Part shown: positions 1-8,790 of the stretch, piece after piece
Layout: every line of letters begins with the position of its first letter
Numbering within the stretch: position 1 is the first letter of the stretch
NCBI RefSeq assembly: GCF_041435335.1
Contig: NZ_CP108430.1
Coordinates: forward strand, 186,001 to 250,000
Source of the DNA: Streptomyces sp. NBC_01283
GTDB lineage: Bacteria > Actinomycetota > Actinomycetes > Streptomycetales > Streptomycetaceae
Length of the DNA: 64,000 nt
Direction: 5' to 3'
Translations under genes and position numbers: made by a program
The notes under the pieces: generated by a model
The model's database searches: none
Told to the model about the DNA's origin: nothing
Seen by the model: only the letters and a program-made list of their open reading frames with translations

Positions 1-370
1 CACGGTGGGGGTGGTATCCGGCGACCGACCGGATCTGGGCATGGCGTGATCCCCATCCCACGAACATGTCTCCCCCTAGGGCATGCGAGGTCGTGAGCCG
101 ACTGTTGCGCGGCCGCTTCGCACGAGGACGCTGCTGACACGCGTCAGGAGTGCGAATCTAGGTTCGCCTCGTGCAGGGGAGCAAGGGTCGCGCACCGGTC
201 TGCACTGCCCTGCGAGTCACCTTCGAGAGGATGTGGATGCAGACTTCAACGAAAATGAAGTCGCGCTGGGGCAGGAAGAGTGTCGTGCCTGGTGGGGCGT
301 GGTGCCGCCACGGTGAGTACTCGTGGTGCATGGCCGGCCGTGGTGGTGGACCGGCCGGCCACGGCTGCGC
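1..370. other. Window edge, no supported gene
   Basis: Short open frames exist on both strands, but none has a convincing ribosome binding site or a recognisable product. The stretch lies downstream of the SARP gene stop and could hold its terminator, although I see no clear hairpin. Confidence 0.4.
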
Positions 371-1204
371 TCAGCTGACCGGTGCGGGCGCCGTGCGGCC
401 GTCGAGCAGTGCGTCCTGCGTGATGTCGGAGGACGCCTTGAGGATCGAGCGCTGCAGCCGTCGCACCGGAGCGCTGGGCTCGAGCCCGAGGTTGCGTACC
501 AGAGTGCCGCGCAGCCGCTGGTAGACGTTCAGCGCGTCGCCGCCCCGGCCCGAGCGGTACAGCGCGAGCATGAACTGGCTGTGCAGGCTCTCGTGCATGC
601 TGTGGCGCTCGACCAGGACGGTGAGCTCGGGGAGCAGTTCGCGGTAGCGTCCCAGGCAGAGGTCGGCCTCGATGCGCTGGTCGAGGGCGCACAGGCGGGC
701 TTCTTCCAGCCTGCGCGTCTCCATGTCGAGGTGGCTTCCCGCGTTCACATCGGCCAGCGCGGGCCCCTGCCACAGGGCGAGCGCGTCGCGCAGGGTGCGT
801 GCCGCGCCCGCGTAGTCCTCGTTGTCCATGGCCCGGTAGCCCTCGTTGCTCAGGCGCGCGAACTCGCTGTAGTCGCGGGTGCCGCCGCCGGTCTCAAGCC
901 GGTAGCCGCCCGGCGAAGTGACCAGTAAGTCCTTGCCGGTGCGGCCCTCGGACCGAAGGCCGTCGACGCCGATGAGGGCCTCGCCGATGAGTTCACGCAG
1001 CTGAAGGATGTAGGTCTGCAGCGTGGCTCGCGAGCTGCGCGGCGGCTGCGCGCCCCACAGCTCCTCGGCCAGGGTGCGCGTGGGCACGGCCCGGCCGGCG
1101 TTGAGGGCCAGGAGAGCCAGGACCTGGCGCGGCTTGGGGGCTGTGGGAACTACCTGCATGCCGTTCAGTCGTACGGTAAAACCGCCGAGCACTTCAATGT
1201 CCAT
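371..1204 (-). CDS. SARP-family pathway activator
   Basis: Predicted 277-residue Streptomyces antibiotic regulatory protein. The N-terminal OmpR-like winged helix (residues 1-95: MDIEVLGGFTV, then KPRQVLALLALNAG and RTLAEELWG) is followed by a bacterial transcriptional activator domain (about 100-260) with the usual YRxLRGTLVRxLGLEPS-type ending. Such proteins bind heptameric direct repeats and switch on biosynthetic clusters. The start is the ATG at 1204 because GGAG lies about 10 bases upstream; the longer open frame from 1444 has no sensible protein sequence before this point. It sits beside two gamma-butyrolactone receptor homologues, as tylS sits beside tylP/tylQ. An ARE-like palindrome at 1405-1428 suggests repression by one of those receptors. 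The target cluster is not visible in the window. Confidence 0.93.
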   Translation of the reverse strand: MDIEVLGGFTVRLNGMQVVPTAPKPRQVLALLALNAGRAVPTRTLAEELWGAQPPRSSRATLQTYILQLRELIGEALIGVDGLRSEGRTGKDLLVTSPGGYRLETGGGTRDYSEFARLSNEGYRAMDNEDYAGAARTLRDALALWQGPALADVNAGSHLDMETRRLEEARLCALDQRIEADLCLGRYRELLPELTVLVERHSMHESLHSQFMLALYRSGRGGDALNVYQRLRGTLVRNLGLEPSAPVRRLQRSILKASSDITQDALLDGRTAPAPVS

Positions 1205-1404
1205 GTCCGTCTCCCGGTCCGCACAGAGCCTGCACGCGCTGCTTCCTGACGTGCCGCCGGGTGTGGGATCCGACGCAAGGCCCCCGAATACAAACAGCAT
1301 AGTCGGTTTCTTAGTGGGTGCCAAGGGAGTCTGGAGCGGGGCGCGACGGCGGGAAGGCTGCACCTGGAGGGCCCATCCAGGAAGGCCCAGCTCACAGGGC
1401 ACGA

Positions 1405-1428
1405 AAAAAACCGCCTGACTGGTACTTT
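1405..1428. promoter_or_regulatory. ARE-like operator upstream of the SARP gene
   Basis: Interrupted palindrome AAAAAACC-N8-GGTACTTT, with the ACC-N8-GGT core expected for autoregulatory elements bound by ArpA/ScbR-type repressors. It lies about 200 bases upstream of the SARP start and just downstream of the TetR stop. The same core and spacing recur at 2214-2235. Binding is inferred, not shown. Confidence 0.5.
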
Positions 1429-1474
1429 CCGGGGGATGGTGCACCAGCCAGGCGGCGTACAGGTGGCGGAGGTG

Positions 1475-2095
1475 TCAGGAGCCCGCGAACTGCAGTGGAA
1501 CGCTCGTCCCCGCGGGGGCCACCTGCGGCAGCACCAGGCGCCAGAACGTGGTGAGAGTGGGGTGCGCCAGCCACCGGGGGTCCCGCCGGCCGAGTTCCTC
1601 CAGGCCCGCGGTCACCGCGACCACGAGGCCGGCCACGTGGCCGGGCACCACCTCCGAGCGCAGCCCTCCGGCCCCCTGGGCATGCTCGAGCACCGAGGCG
1701 ACCCAGCGCTGCCACAGATCGCAGACTCTTCCGCTGCTGCCCATTTCCACGGTATGGCCTCCCAGTTCGAAGCCGGCCCGCAGCACAGGGTCGGCCGCCA
1801 ACTGTTCGACCACCTGGTAGCTGGCGTCCACCACCAGCCGTATGGGCCCTTCCGGCTGCTCGAATTTTTCGCAGCGCTCGACGATGACGCGCAGGCGGTC
1901 GGCGGCCGCTTCCTCCACCGCCAGGGCGAGCGCCGACTTGGTCGGGAAGTGGAAGTGCAGTGCCCCACTACTGACTCCCGCAAGCCGGCTGATCACCGTG
2001 AGTGAGGCCGTGCGGTACCCCTCCCGGCTGAAGACCTCAGCGGCAGCGGTGATCAGGGCCTTGCGAGTGCGTACAGCGCGTTCCTGTTTGGCCAT
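1475..2095 (-). CDS. TetR-family gamma-butyrolactone (pseudo)receptor
   Basis: 206 residues, the usual size for the ArpA/ScbR family. The N-terminal TetR helix-turn-helix spans about residues 8-55 and ends in the family-typical GALHFHFPTKS. The rest is the helical ligand domain, including a Trp-containing stretch (DLWQRWV) near the position where ArpA-type receptors carry their ligand-contacting Trp. The ATG at 2095 has GGAG about 11 bases upstream. It shares the MAxQERAVRTR opening with the second receptor at 6061-6780, so the two are paralogues. Genes placed like this one, next to a SARP and away from afsA, are often pseudo-receptors that bind antibiotics or intermediates rather than butyrolactone; that is an inference. 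A strong ARE-like palindrome (2214-2235) lies 120 bases upstream and suggests auto- or cross-regulation. Confidence 0.9.
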   Translation of the reverse strand: MAKQERAVRTRKALITAAAEVFSREGYRTASLTVISRLAGVSSGALHFHFPTKSALALAVEEAAADRLRVIVERCEKFEQPEGPIRLVVDASYQVVEQLAADPVLRAGFELGGHTVEMGSSGRVCDLWQRWVASVLEHAQGAGGLRSEVVPGHVAGLVVAVTAGLEELGRRDPRWLAHPTLTTFWRLVLPQVAPAGTSVPLQFAGS

Positions 2096-2213
2096 CGAGG
2101 TGCTCCATCGCTCCAGGCGGCCGTCGCTCGCGAGATGACGCGGGCGACGGAGACGACACCCCCGTCATCGGCACACCCCAAAGGGGGAACCGACGCCCAT
2201 GCGAAGAACACTA

Positions 2214-2235
2214 ACAAACCGCACAGGCGGTTTGT
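2214..2235. promoter_or_regulatory. ARE-like operator upstream of the TetR gene at 1475-2095
   Basis: Near-perfect inverted repeat ACAAACCGC-acag-GCGGTTTGT with 9-base arms and a 4-base centre. It contains the ACC-N8-GGT core seen at 1405-1428. It lies in the 240-base gap between the FAD monooxygenase stop and the TetR start. This is the best-formed butyrolactone-receptor operator in the window. Confidence 0.62.
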
Positions 2236-2335
2236 ACCGCCTGAGGGCTACGCGCTGTCTATTTGGCGCAAAGAAGCCGCACCTCAGAAGGGTGCGCCTC
2301 TCACTTGTACCACCTCGCCGAGAGCGACAGAGACC

Positions 2336-3820
2336 TCAGCGCGGATCACCGAACCATTGCCGCAGGACTCCCCCGAGATCCCCATCATCGGATACCCACA
2401 GCACATAGCCGTCAGGCCGGATCACCGCGGATTCTGTTATTCCGCTAGGGAGTTGGCCTGCGGCGCGGGCGGTGTGCAGGACATGCGCCCACCCTTGGGC
2501 GGGGCGGGGAGGCCGCAGGGCGCCGCTGCTGAGCAGCAGCACGGCACGGCCCCTGGCCAGCAGCCCCACGAGGTCTGCCTCTTGCTGTCCGGCCAGTGCG
2601 ATATTTGGCAGAAACCGGCCCCGCCAGCCGGAGTCCCTCCGCGCCGTGTCGCCGTCGCCGTAACGGGTGTCCTGCGCGCTGAGCATGCCGCCGAGGTAGG
2701 CACCGACATCGGGCAACGGCAGCAGATCGGCCATCAGGGCGCGCAGGGGATCGAGTTGCGGGTCCGGGCGCATGAGAGCCAGCTGGGCTCGGGTGTTGTC
2801 GAGGACTCGCTGTCCCGACGGTCTGCGCTCCTGGTCGTAGGTGTCCAGCAGGTCCTTTCCTGCCGTGCCGCGCAGGGTGTGAGCGAGTTTCCACCCCAGG
2901 TTCAGGGCATCGAGCAGACCGGTGTTGAGCCCCTGGCCCCCGACGGGGAAGTGCACGTGCGCGCTGTCGCCGGCGAGGAAGACCCTGCCCTGGCGGTAGT
3001 TGCCGACCAGCCGGGAGAAGTCGTTGAACCGGGACAGGTGCGTAGGTTCGGCCAGAGGGACGGGGTGGCCGACGATCCGCGCGGCCTCCAGACTCAGTTC
3101 CTCGACGGTGAGCGGGCTGCCGCGGTCGGGGTGCGGGCCCCGGCAGTCCAGCGTCATCAGCCTGCCGTACCCGTGCGCGTCGAACCTGGCGGTGGTCCAG
3201 CCGCGCTCGGTGCGCTGCCAGCCCGGCGCCAGCGCCGCCGGGTCCATCAGACGCACCTGCCCCATCAGGGCGGAGACGGTCGCGGGATGGACTTTCGCGA
3301 CGAACCCGCACAGGTCGCGCACCGTGCTGCGGGCGCCGTCCGCCCCGATGAGGTACTCGGCGCGCACCTGCCCAGGACCTTGCGGACTCTTCGTCGTCAC
3401 CTCGACGCCGTCCGGGTCCTGGGCGATCCGCACGGCCTGGCTGTCACGCAGGACGGTGACACCGCGGCTTTGTGCGACAGCCTCGAACTGCCTTTCCAGA
3501 TCAGCCTGGGGGCACTTGACCAGGATGGGAGGTTCGGTGGCCGGGGCGGTGATGCTCAGATGCGGCAGACCGGCGAAGTGAAACGGTTCGCGATCGTGGC
3601 CCGCACGCTGCGCGCGGCCCGCTTGGACCTGCATGAGGCCTCGGCGGGCCAGACTCTGCACAGTCCGGGCGTGCAGGGTTCCTGCCCTGGGCTCGTCGGT
3701 CGTCCGCGGCTTCGACTCGACGACACAGGCCTCGACGCCGTACGCCCCCAGTTCGGCGGCCAGCAACATGCCGACCGGGCCCCCTCCGACAATCACCACT
3801 TCGGCGTGCCGTGTCAGCAC
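2336..3820 (-). CDS. FAD-dependent aromatic-type monooxygenase
   Basis: 494-residue flavoprotein of the PheA/TfdB (group A hydroxylase) type. The N-terminal Rossmann motif is VVIVGGGPVGM, the second FAD/NADPH region is LIGADGARSTVR (about residue 290), and the ribityl-binding region is GDSAHVHFPVGGQGLNTG (about 380). A C-terminal thioredoxin-like tail is typical of polyketide hydroxylases and rifampicin-type monooxygenases. The GTG at 3820 follows a purine-rich GGGGGG stretch and is preferred. It is the last gene of a three-gene operon (P450, NmrA reductase, this gene), 41 bases after the reductase stop. The context suggests oxidative tailoring of a signalling butyrolactone or a small polyketide. 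The substrate cannot be read from the sequence. Confidence 0.88.
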   Translation of the reverse strand: MLTRHAEVVIVGGGPVGMLLAAELGAYGVEACVVESKPRTTDEPRAGTLHARTVQSLARRGLMQVQAGRAQRAGHDREPFHFAGLPHLSITAPATEPPILVKCPQADLERQFEAVAQSRGVTVLRDSQAVRIAQDPDGVEVTTKSPQGPGQVRAEYLIGADGARSTVRDLCGFVAKVHPATVSALMGQVRLMDPAALAPGWQRTERGWTTARFDAHGYGRLMTLDCRGPHPDRGSPLTVEELSLEAARIVGHPVPLAEPTHLSRFNDFSRLVGNYRQGRVFLAGDSAHVHFPVGGQGLNTGLLDALNLGWKLAHTLRGTAGKDLLDTYDQERRPSGQRVLDNTRAQLALMRPDPQLDPLRALMADLLPLPDVGAYLGGMLSAQDTRYGDGDTARRDSGWRGRFLPNIALAGQQEADLVGLLARGRAVLLLSSGALRPPRPAQGWAHVLHTARAAGQLPSGITESAVIRPDGYVLWVSDDGDLGGVLRQWFGDPR

Positions 3821-3861
3821 GTCCGCCCCCCTTTCGATGTCCCGGGCCCTGGCCCGGGCAG

Positions 3862-4707
3862 TCAGCTGAAGCGATGTGCGTGATCTGTGGCCCAGGCCCG
3901 GTACGTGGTGGCCGGGCGCCCCAGAAGTCTGGCAAGGGTGGGGTCCACACCTTGCTTGGCCCCATCACCCTGGCGGCGGGCGCTGTCCAGCAGGGCCCGC
4001 GCGATGGGCTGGGGGTAGTGCTGTGCCCAGGCGGTGTAGGCACGCTCCAAAGAGATCTCGACACAGCGCACGGGACGTGCCAGGACCTGGGCGAGGTGCT
4101 CGCACTGCTCGGCAGGCGAGATCGCTTGAGGGCCGGTGAGGGCGTACTCCTGCTGCTCGTGACCGGCAGTGGTGAGGGCGATGACGGCGGCTTCGGCGAC
4201 GTCGCGGGGATCGACCGATGCGTTGCGGGACTGCGGCTGTGGCGTCGCGACGGTGTGGTGGGCGCGGACCGAGCGGGCCCAGGAGAGGGTGTTGGACATG
4301 AAGGAGCGAGGACGGAGCAGCGTCCAGGCAAGGCCGCTGGCACGGACCCGGTCCTCGTTCTCGCGCTGCCAGTTGGTGATCAGGTCGTCGGCCCGGTCGT
4401 CGGTGACCGCGAGCGCGGAGAGTTTCACCACGTGCTGAACGCCTGCCGTGCGGGCGGCCGCGAGCAGATGTGCGTCGTGGGCGGGCTCCAACGGGTTCGC
4501 AGTGACCGCGAACAGGGCCCGGGCGCCCTCCAGGGCGCGCTCCAGCGAGCTCTGGTCGGCGAAATCGGCGGTGACGACGTCGGCGGCGGGTACCACTGCG
4601 CGCAGCCGGGAGAGGGAGCGGCCCAGCAGTCTTGTGGGGTGATCGGCGCACAGAAGGCGCGCCACGTGGCCCCCTACGGTGCCCGTGGCACCCGTCACGA
4701 CAATCAC
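3862..4707 (-). CDS. NmrA-like NAD(P)-binding reductase
   Basis: 281-residue atypical short-chain dehydrogenase. It opens with the Rossmann signature [16 protein letters not shown] and continues with family-typical KLSALAV and RPRSFMSN segments. The GTG start at 4707 overlaps the P450 stop as GTGA, a translational-coupling arrangement, so the longer open frame reaching 5124 is not used. Homologues (BarS1/ScbB-like ketoreductases and NmrA proteins) occur in butyrolactone loci, where they reduce the 6-keto group; whether this one does so is an inference from its neighbours. A second, more distant NmrA protein is at 22791-23567. Confidence 0.88.
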   Translation of the reverse strand: MIVVTGATGTVGGHVARLLCADHPTRLLGRSLSRLRAVVPAADVVTADFADQSSLERALEGARALFAVTANPLEPAHDAHLLAAARTAGVQHVVKLSALAVTDDRADDLITNWQRENEDRVRASGLAWTLLRPRSFMSNTLSWARSVRAHHTVATPQPQSRNASVDPRDVAEAAVIALTTAGHEQQEYALTGPQAISPAEQCEHLAQVLARPVRCVEISLERAYTAWAQHYPQPIARALLDSARRQGDGAKQGVDPTLARLLGRPATTYRAWATDHAHRFS

Positions 4708-5948
4708 CGGGCGCTCTCCGGGTCCAGCAGTATGGGGATCTCGCGGAAACCGTTGGTGATGAAGGACGGCGTCGGATCGAGATCTTGGACCGCGCGCGCC
4801 AGGCGCATCCGGGGAAAGCGGGCGAACAACGCGGGCAGGGCCACCGCCGCCTCCAGCCTCGCGAGCGAGGCCCCGGGGCAGTGGTGCACGCCGTGCCCGA
4901 AGGCCAGGTGGTCGTGGCGGTTCGGGCGGTCGGCCTTGAACTCGTGTGCGTCCGGGCCGTGCTGCTGCGGATCGAGGCCGGCCGCGGCGAAGGAGATGAG
5001 CACCGGATCGCCCTGGCGGATGACGACGTGCTCCCCCAGGTCGATGTCCCGCACGGCGAACCTCAGCGGCACGTAGGCCGCGGGGCCACGTGCCCTGAGG
5101 GTCTCTTCGATCACGGCGTCCCACCCGGTGGCGCCGTTGCTGACCTGCTCCAGCTGCTCTGGATGGGACAAGAGTTCCACGATGGCGTTCCCCAGCAGGT
5201 TCACGGTCGTTTCGTGCCCCGCGCCGATCATCAGCAGCAGGGTGTCGACCAGCTCCTGCTCGGTCAGCCGTGCGCCGTCGGTCTCCCGGGTCCAGACGAG
5301 GGCGGACGCGAGGTCGTCGGCCGGCGCCAGGCGTTTGGCCGCCACGAGTTCGGCGAGCACCTGGTGCAGGCTCTCCTGGGCCGCACGGACCTCATCGGCC
5401 GTGGCAGAGGTGCGGAAGGACTCACTGAGCCCGTGCCTGAGCAGGGGGCGTTCGGCCTGCGAGACACCGAACAGTTCACAGATCACCTGGATCGGCAGCT
5501 CCAGTGCGAAGTGTGCGATGAGGTCCACGGGCTCGTCACCGGGGCGCTGCGCCAGGGACTTGAGGAGGGTGGTGGTGTACTGCACCACCTGCGGGCGCAG
5601 GGCCTCGCTGCGCCGGTGGGTGAAAGCCCCCGCGATGAGGCGACGCAGCCGGCTGTGTTCGCCGCCGTAGGCGGAGAGCATGTTCTTGGCCGTGACCCAG
5701 TGGTGGAGCGGCCAGGCGTCGTCGATGCGGCCCTCTTGCAGCGACGGCCAGTGCTGGAAGGCGTCCTTGGACACGGCCGGGTCGCTCAGCAGCCGCTTCG
5801 CGGTGTCGTGCCGCGTGATGGCCCAGGCCATGACCCCGCCGGGAAGCAGCACCCGGCAGGCGGGGCCGTCCCCTCGCAGCAGGGCCGCTTCGCCGGCGAG
5901 GTCGCTGCCCGTCAGGTCTATCGCATAAGGGCATACAGAAGTGGCCAT
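4704..5948 (-). CDS. Cytochrome P450 next to the butyrolactone genes
   Basis: 414 residues, normal for a soluble actinomycete P450. It has the I-helix oxygen-binding motif GAGHETT, the K-helix ExxR (EETLR) and the heme loop [11 protein letters not shown] with the Cys ligand. The ATG at 5948 is chosen because GGAG lies exactly 8 bases upstream; a GTG three codons earlier is possible. It is the first gene of the operon with the NmrA reductase and the FAD monooxygenase, and lies tail to head with the receptor gene. P450 genes in comparable loci (tylosin orf16, S. rochei srrO) help make or modify the signalling lactone. No dedicated ferredoxin is in this operon; one occurs at 9974-10186. Confidence 0.93.
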   Translation of the reverse strand: MATSVCPYAIDLTGSDLAGEAALLRGDGPACRVLLPGGVMAWAITRHDTAKRLLSDPAVSKDAFQHWPSLQEGRIDDAWPLHHWVTAKNMLSAYGGEHSRLRRLIAGAFTHRRSEALRPQVVQYTTTLLKSLAQRPGDEPVDLIAHFALELPIQVICELFGVSQAERPLLRHGLSESFRTSATADEVRAAQESLHQVLAELVAAKRLAPADDLASALVWTRETDGARLTEQELVDTLLLMIGAGHETTVNLLGNAIVELLSHPEQLEQVSNGATGWDAVIEETLRARGPAAYVPLRFAVRDIDLGEHVVIRQGDPVLISFAAAGLDPQQHGPDAHEFKADRPNRHDHLAFGHGVHHCPGASLARLEAAVALPALFARFPRMRLARAVQDLDPTPSFITNGFREIPILLDPESAR

Positions 5949-6030
5949 GTGGTGCACTCCGTCCTGGGGGGGTGACGTCTGCTGGGTACGTGGCTGTACG
6001 TTCCGGCATGCGGCGGGGCTTCACATACTC

Positions 6031-6058
6031 GTGGGCCGCACCTTGCGGTGCGGCCCAC
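6031..6058 (-). terminator. Hairpin terminator after the receptor gene
   Basis: Perfect 12-bp stem GTGGGCCGCACC / GGTGCGGCCCAC with a TTGC loop, starting two bases past the stop of the TetR gene at 6061. No T-run follows, as is common in Streptomyces. It separates the receptor transcript from the P450 operon. Confidence 0.75.
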
Positions 6059-6060
6059 GT

Positions 6061-6780
6061 TCAGCCCTGGCCTACGAGAAAGGGCCGGTCGCCCCGCGGG
6101 TCTGGCGCCTCCCGCTGTGGCTCTGGTGTCTCCCGCAGGAGCTGATCGACCAGTGCCTGGACTTTGGCCCCTCGGTCGGCGGTGACGTCCAGTTGGACCA
6201 GCGCACTGGGCACGGCGGCACCTGCCATCAAAACGCGGTACAGCACGGCGATGCGGTCGCACAGGTCCTGCCGGTCGGTCATGGCCTGGGACATCAGCTG
6301 AACACCGGCGAACGCCCCGACGAACACCCCGGCCAGCTCTTTGGTGTCCACGTGCGGCTGCAGCTCGCCTGCCAGCCGGGCCTGTTCGAGGAGGCCTTCG
6401 CTCTCGCGCGTCCACGCCTCGAAGGGGATCTTGCGGTCCAGGTTGTCGTTGCCCGACCTCTCCAGGGCCAGCCGCACACTGCCCCGCAGCAGAGGGTCGA
6501 CGCCCATCTGGTAGGCGAGCAGCATGCCTCGGTCGACCGCCTCCTGCAGTTTCAGGCGCTGGGACGGGACCGGGGGGACAACCTGGGCGTTCGCCTGGAG
6601 GACGCCTTGCGCGAGCTGCTCCTTGGACGCGAAGTGGAAGTAGAGGGCACCTTTGGTCACCCCCGACCGTGTGAGGATCTCTGACACGGTGGCCGCTTCA
6701 TAGCCGACCTCGTCGAAGACCTGGGCGGCAGCCGCGAGAATCGCCTGCCGCGTTCTGACCGCGCGCTCCTGCTGGGCCAT
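6061..6780 (-). CDS. ScbR/ArpA-type gamma-butyrolactone receptor
   Basis: 239-residue TetR-family repressor. The HTH region (about residues 10-56) ends in GALYFHFASKEQ, the hallmark of butyrolactone receptors, and the ligand domain contains the conserved PFEAWTRE Trp. The ATG at 6780 is preceded by GGAGGTGA. It is transcribed divergently from the AfsA homologue at 7076, the classical layout of receptor and synthase genes. Two ARE-like sites sharing AAAACCGG-N6-CGTAT (6830-6853 and 6990-7013) lie in the 295-base intergenic region, one near each start, which suggests the receptor represses itself and the synthase. The basic, Pro-rich C-terminal tail is longer than in ArpA. Confidence 0.92.
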   Translation of the reverse strand: MAQQERAVRTRQAILAAAAQVFDEVGYEAATVSEILTRSGVTKGALYFHFASKEQLAQGVLQANAQVVPPVPSQRLKLQEAVDRGMLLAYQMGVDPLLRGSVRLALERSGNDNLDRKIPFEAWTRESEGLLEQARLAGELQPHVDTKELAGVFVGAFAGVQLMSQAMTDRQDLCDRIAVLYRVLMAGAAVPSALVQLDVTADRGAKVQALVDQLLRETPEPQREAPDPRGDRPFLVGQG

Positions 6781-6829
6781 GCGACTCACCTCCAGGAACT
6801 GGCTGGGCAGAGCCCCTTGCTCCATCCCA

Positions 6830-6853
6830 AAAAAACCGGCAAGCCCGTATTCT
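6830..6853. promoter_or_regulatory. ARE-like half-conserved operator, receptor side
   Basis: AAAAAACC-N8-CGTATTCT, with an ACC-N8-CGT core. It matches the site at 6990-7013 at AAAACCGG and CGTAT with identical spacing. It lies about 50 bases upstream of the receptor start. The palindrome is imperfect, so the call rests on the repetition. Confidence 0.45.
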
Positions 6854-6989
6854 ATCACTCGCCCTCTGGCGCGCCCAGGTGTGCACGGGCTTCTCCGGGC
6901 CGGAAATGTGCCCCAGTTGCCCTGAAACGGGTTCAGAGCTCTGGTTTCTCGCGGTTTATTCGAACGCACAGTTGTCGAGAACCGCTTGA

Positions 6990-7013
6990 ACAAAACCGGT
7001 GGGTACGTATCTT
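6990..7013. promoter_or_regulatory. ARE-like half-conserved operator, afsA side
   Basis: ACAAAACC-N8-CGTATCTT, the partner of the site at 6830-6853. It ends 62 bases before the AfsA start, where an ARE would overlap the promoter. Imperfect symmetry. Confidence 0.45.
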
Positions 7014-7075
7014 AGTGGTTCCAGCGCCATCTGCCCTGCCGGCCCCACCCTTCGAACAGCCGCCATGGAGACGCC

Positions 7076-8038
7076 ATGACTGTGCTCGCCCACCAGACAG
7101 AGGCAGCAATACCGGCCCCCCGGCCCGCCGCCGGGGTCCTTTCCCCCCAACTCACCACCACCGTGCCACGCGAGTACGTACACCGCGCCTGCCTGGCCGA
7201 GGTGTTCCTCACCGGATGCCGCCAGGTGGACGGCACGCGGTTCGCTCTCACCGGCCAATGGCCCCGCGCCCACACGTTCTTCACCAGCACGGACGGACTC
7301 CGCCACGACCCGCTGCAGGCGGCCGAAACGATCCGCCAGGTCGGGATGTTCCTCGCTCACTCGGAGTGGGACGTTCCGCTCAGTCATCACTTCCTGCTCC
7401 ACGACATGCAGTACGCGACCCATCCCGACCACCTCCTGATCAAGGACTATCCGAGCAACCTCGACCTGGAGGCCGACTGCACGGATCTGGTGTGGAAGGG
7501 CAACCGTCTCGCGCAGTTCGCCATGCACGTCACGATCACGCGCGAAGGACAGCCGACCGCGCACGGCAGCGGGCACTTCACCTGCATCGCACCCGCTACC
7601 TACCGTCGGCTGCGCGGTGAACAGAGTGCGGCCACGCCGTCCACCGTCCGGCCGCCCCTCCTCGCACCCCATCTCGTGGGCCGGATGTTCTCCCGCGATG
7701 TGGTCCTCTCCGAGGCCGACCGCCCCCAACGCTGGCTGCTGAGCACCGACGCCCGCCACCCGGTCCTCTTCGACCACATCGGCGACCACGTCCCCGGCAT
7801 GGTCCTCATCGAAGCAGCACGCCAGGCTGCGTTCGCCCTGCTGTCCCCCCGCGCCTTCGCCGCCTGCGGGGCAACCACTGTCTTTCACCGGTACGTGGAA
7901 TACGACGCCCCCTGCTGGATCGACGCCGAGGCTGTACCCGGCGCCGACGACGGGACGGCCCGCGTCGCCGTCACCGGATGGCAGAACGACAAACCGGTCT
8001 TCCGCACAGAACTCTCCGGCCAACTCGCCCCGGCCTGA
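7076..8038 (+). CDS. AfsA-family gamma-butyrolactone synthase
   Basis: 320 residues with two AfsA repeats (hot-dog folds) at about residues 25-160 and 195-310. Family-typical stretches include VPREYVHRA, AETIRQVGMFLAHSE, FDHIGDHVPGMVLIEAARQ and the second-repeat FHRYVEYDAPCW. AfsA enzymes condense a beta-ketoacyl thioester with dihydroxyacetone phosphate to give the butenolide precursor of A-factor-type signals. The ATG at 7076 has GGAG 9 bases upstream. It is divergent from its likely receptor. The P450, NmrA reductase and FAD monooxygenase across the receptor gene are plausible finishing enzymes, so the product may be an oxidised variant rather than A-factor itself (inference). Confidence 0.94.
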   Translation: MTVLAHQTEAAIPAPRPAAGVLSPQLTTTVPREYVHRACLAEVFLTGCRQVDGTRFALTGQWPRAHTFFTSTDGLRHDPLQAAETIRQVGMFLAHSEWDVPLSHHFLLHDMQYATHPDHLLIKDYPSNLDLEADCTDLVWKGNRLAQFAMHVTITREGQPTAHGSGHFTCIAPATYRRLRGEQSAATPSTVRPPLLAPHLVGRMFSRDVVLSEADRPQRWLLSTDARHPVLFDHIGDHVPGMVLIEAARQAAFALLSPRAFAACGATTVFHRYVEYDAPCWIDAEAVPGADDGTARVAVTGWQNDKPVFRTELSGQLAPA

Positions 8039-8183
8039 CCAGGGGAGCCTCCCCGCCCCAACCAGCACCCCAACCAGCACCCAGACCAACACCCCAACAC
8101 CCAGCCTCGACACCCGGCCTCGACCCGACGACAGAACGACCCACACCACCAAGCACCAAGCACCGACCGGGCACCGGGCAGCA

Positions 8184-8216
8184 GCCGGGCAGCGGGCAGC
8201 GGGCAGCGGCCGGGCA
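8184..8216. repeat. Short GGGCAGC tandem repeat in a low-complexity spacer
   Basis: Several head-to-tail copies of a 7-8 base GGGCAGC(C/G) unit at the end of a C/A-rich low-complexity stretch (8039-8220) that follows the AfsA gene. No coding sequence is supported here. Confidence 0.5.
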
Positions 8217-8295
8217 TGTCGGCGGACAAGTGAACGCGGCCCTGGCAGGATTTTCGTGAAGTGGGAGTGTGCCACCGTGCGCCGGTGACACTCCG

Positions 8296-8790
8296 TCACG
8301 GGTAGCGGCGTCGGAGTCCGGCCATGAGGACGACACGGTGACGCAGGAGTGGAACTCCGGCATGGCCGGCCATGATCCTCTTCTGGAGTTCAGGCCGGTG
8401 ATCCGGCCTTCGTTGACGCCGGAGTTGAACGGGTGGTGATTCCCTCAACGACTGCGTGTCGGTCCTCGCCGATGGCTCTGGCCAGGCTGGCCAGGGTGGG
8501 AGAGGGCAGGCCGCGAGGTGTTCGAGCCAGTCCGGCAGCGGGCCGGCGTCGCGGGCGGCGAGCATCGCCGCGAACTGCCGCACCAGGTCATGGGTTCGGT
8601 CCAGCTCGGGGCAGTTCTGAAGCAGCCGCCGGAGTGCTTCGGTGGCGTGCAGGCCGCGTCGGGACGGTGTGGAGTATCTCGAACAAGCCCAGCACGCTCG
8701 CGTGAGTGCGGCGCAGTCTCCCCCAGGCCTGCGTCACCTCAGGACATCCACGCGGAGGCTGCCCCAGTTTCGTGAGCGTGAGCTTGGTCA
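8296..8790 (-). pseudogene. ISL3-family transposase remnant
   Basis: The minus strand carries the 3' part of an ISL3 transposase broken by at least three frameshifts. In order: LLQNCPELDRTHDLVRQFAAML, then LARAIGEDRHAVVEGITT in a second frame, PFNSGVNEGRITGL in a third, and LQKRIMAGHAGVPLLRHRVVL back in the first. The last two pieces are the family's diagnostic C-terminal motifs. The 5' half is absent or unrecognisable, and I found no terminal repeats. The element is dead and marks an old insertion between the AfsA gene and the SnoaL-like gene. Confidence 0.8.

Noticed and set aside
2135..3883. 582-codon plus-strand open frame over the FAD monooxygenase
   Set aside because: Antisense to clear flavoprotein motifs and rich in Gly/Arg/Gln without domains.
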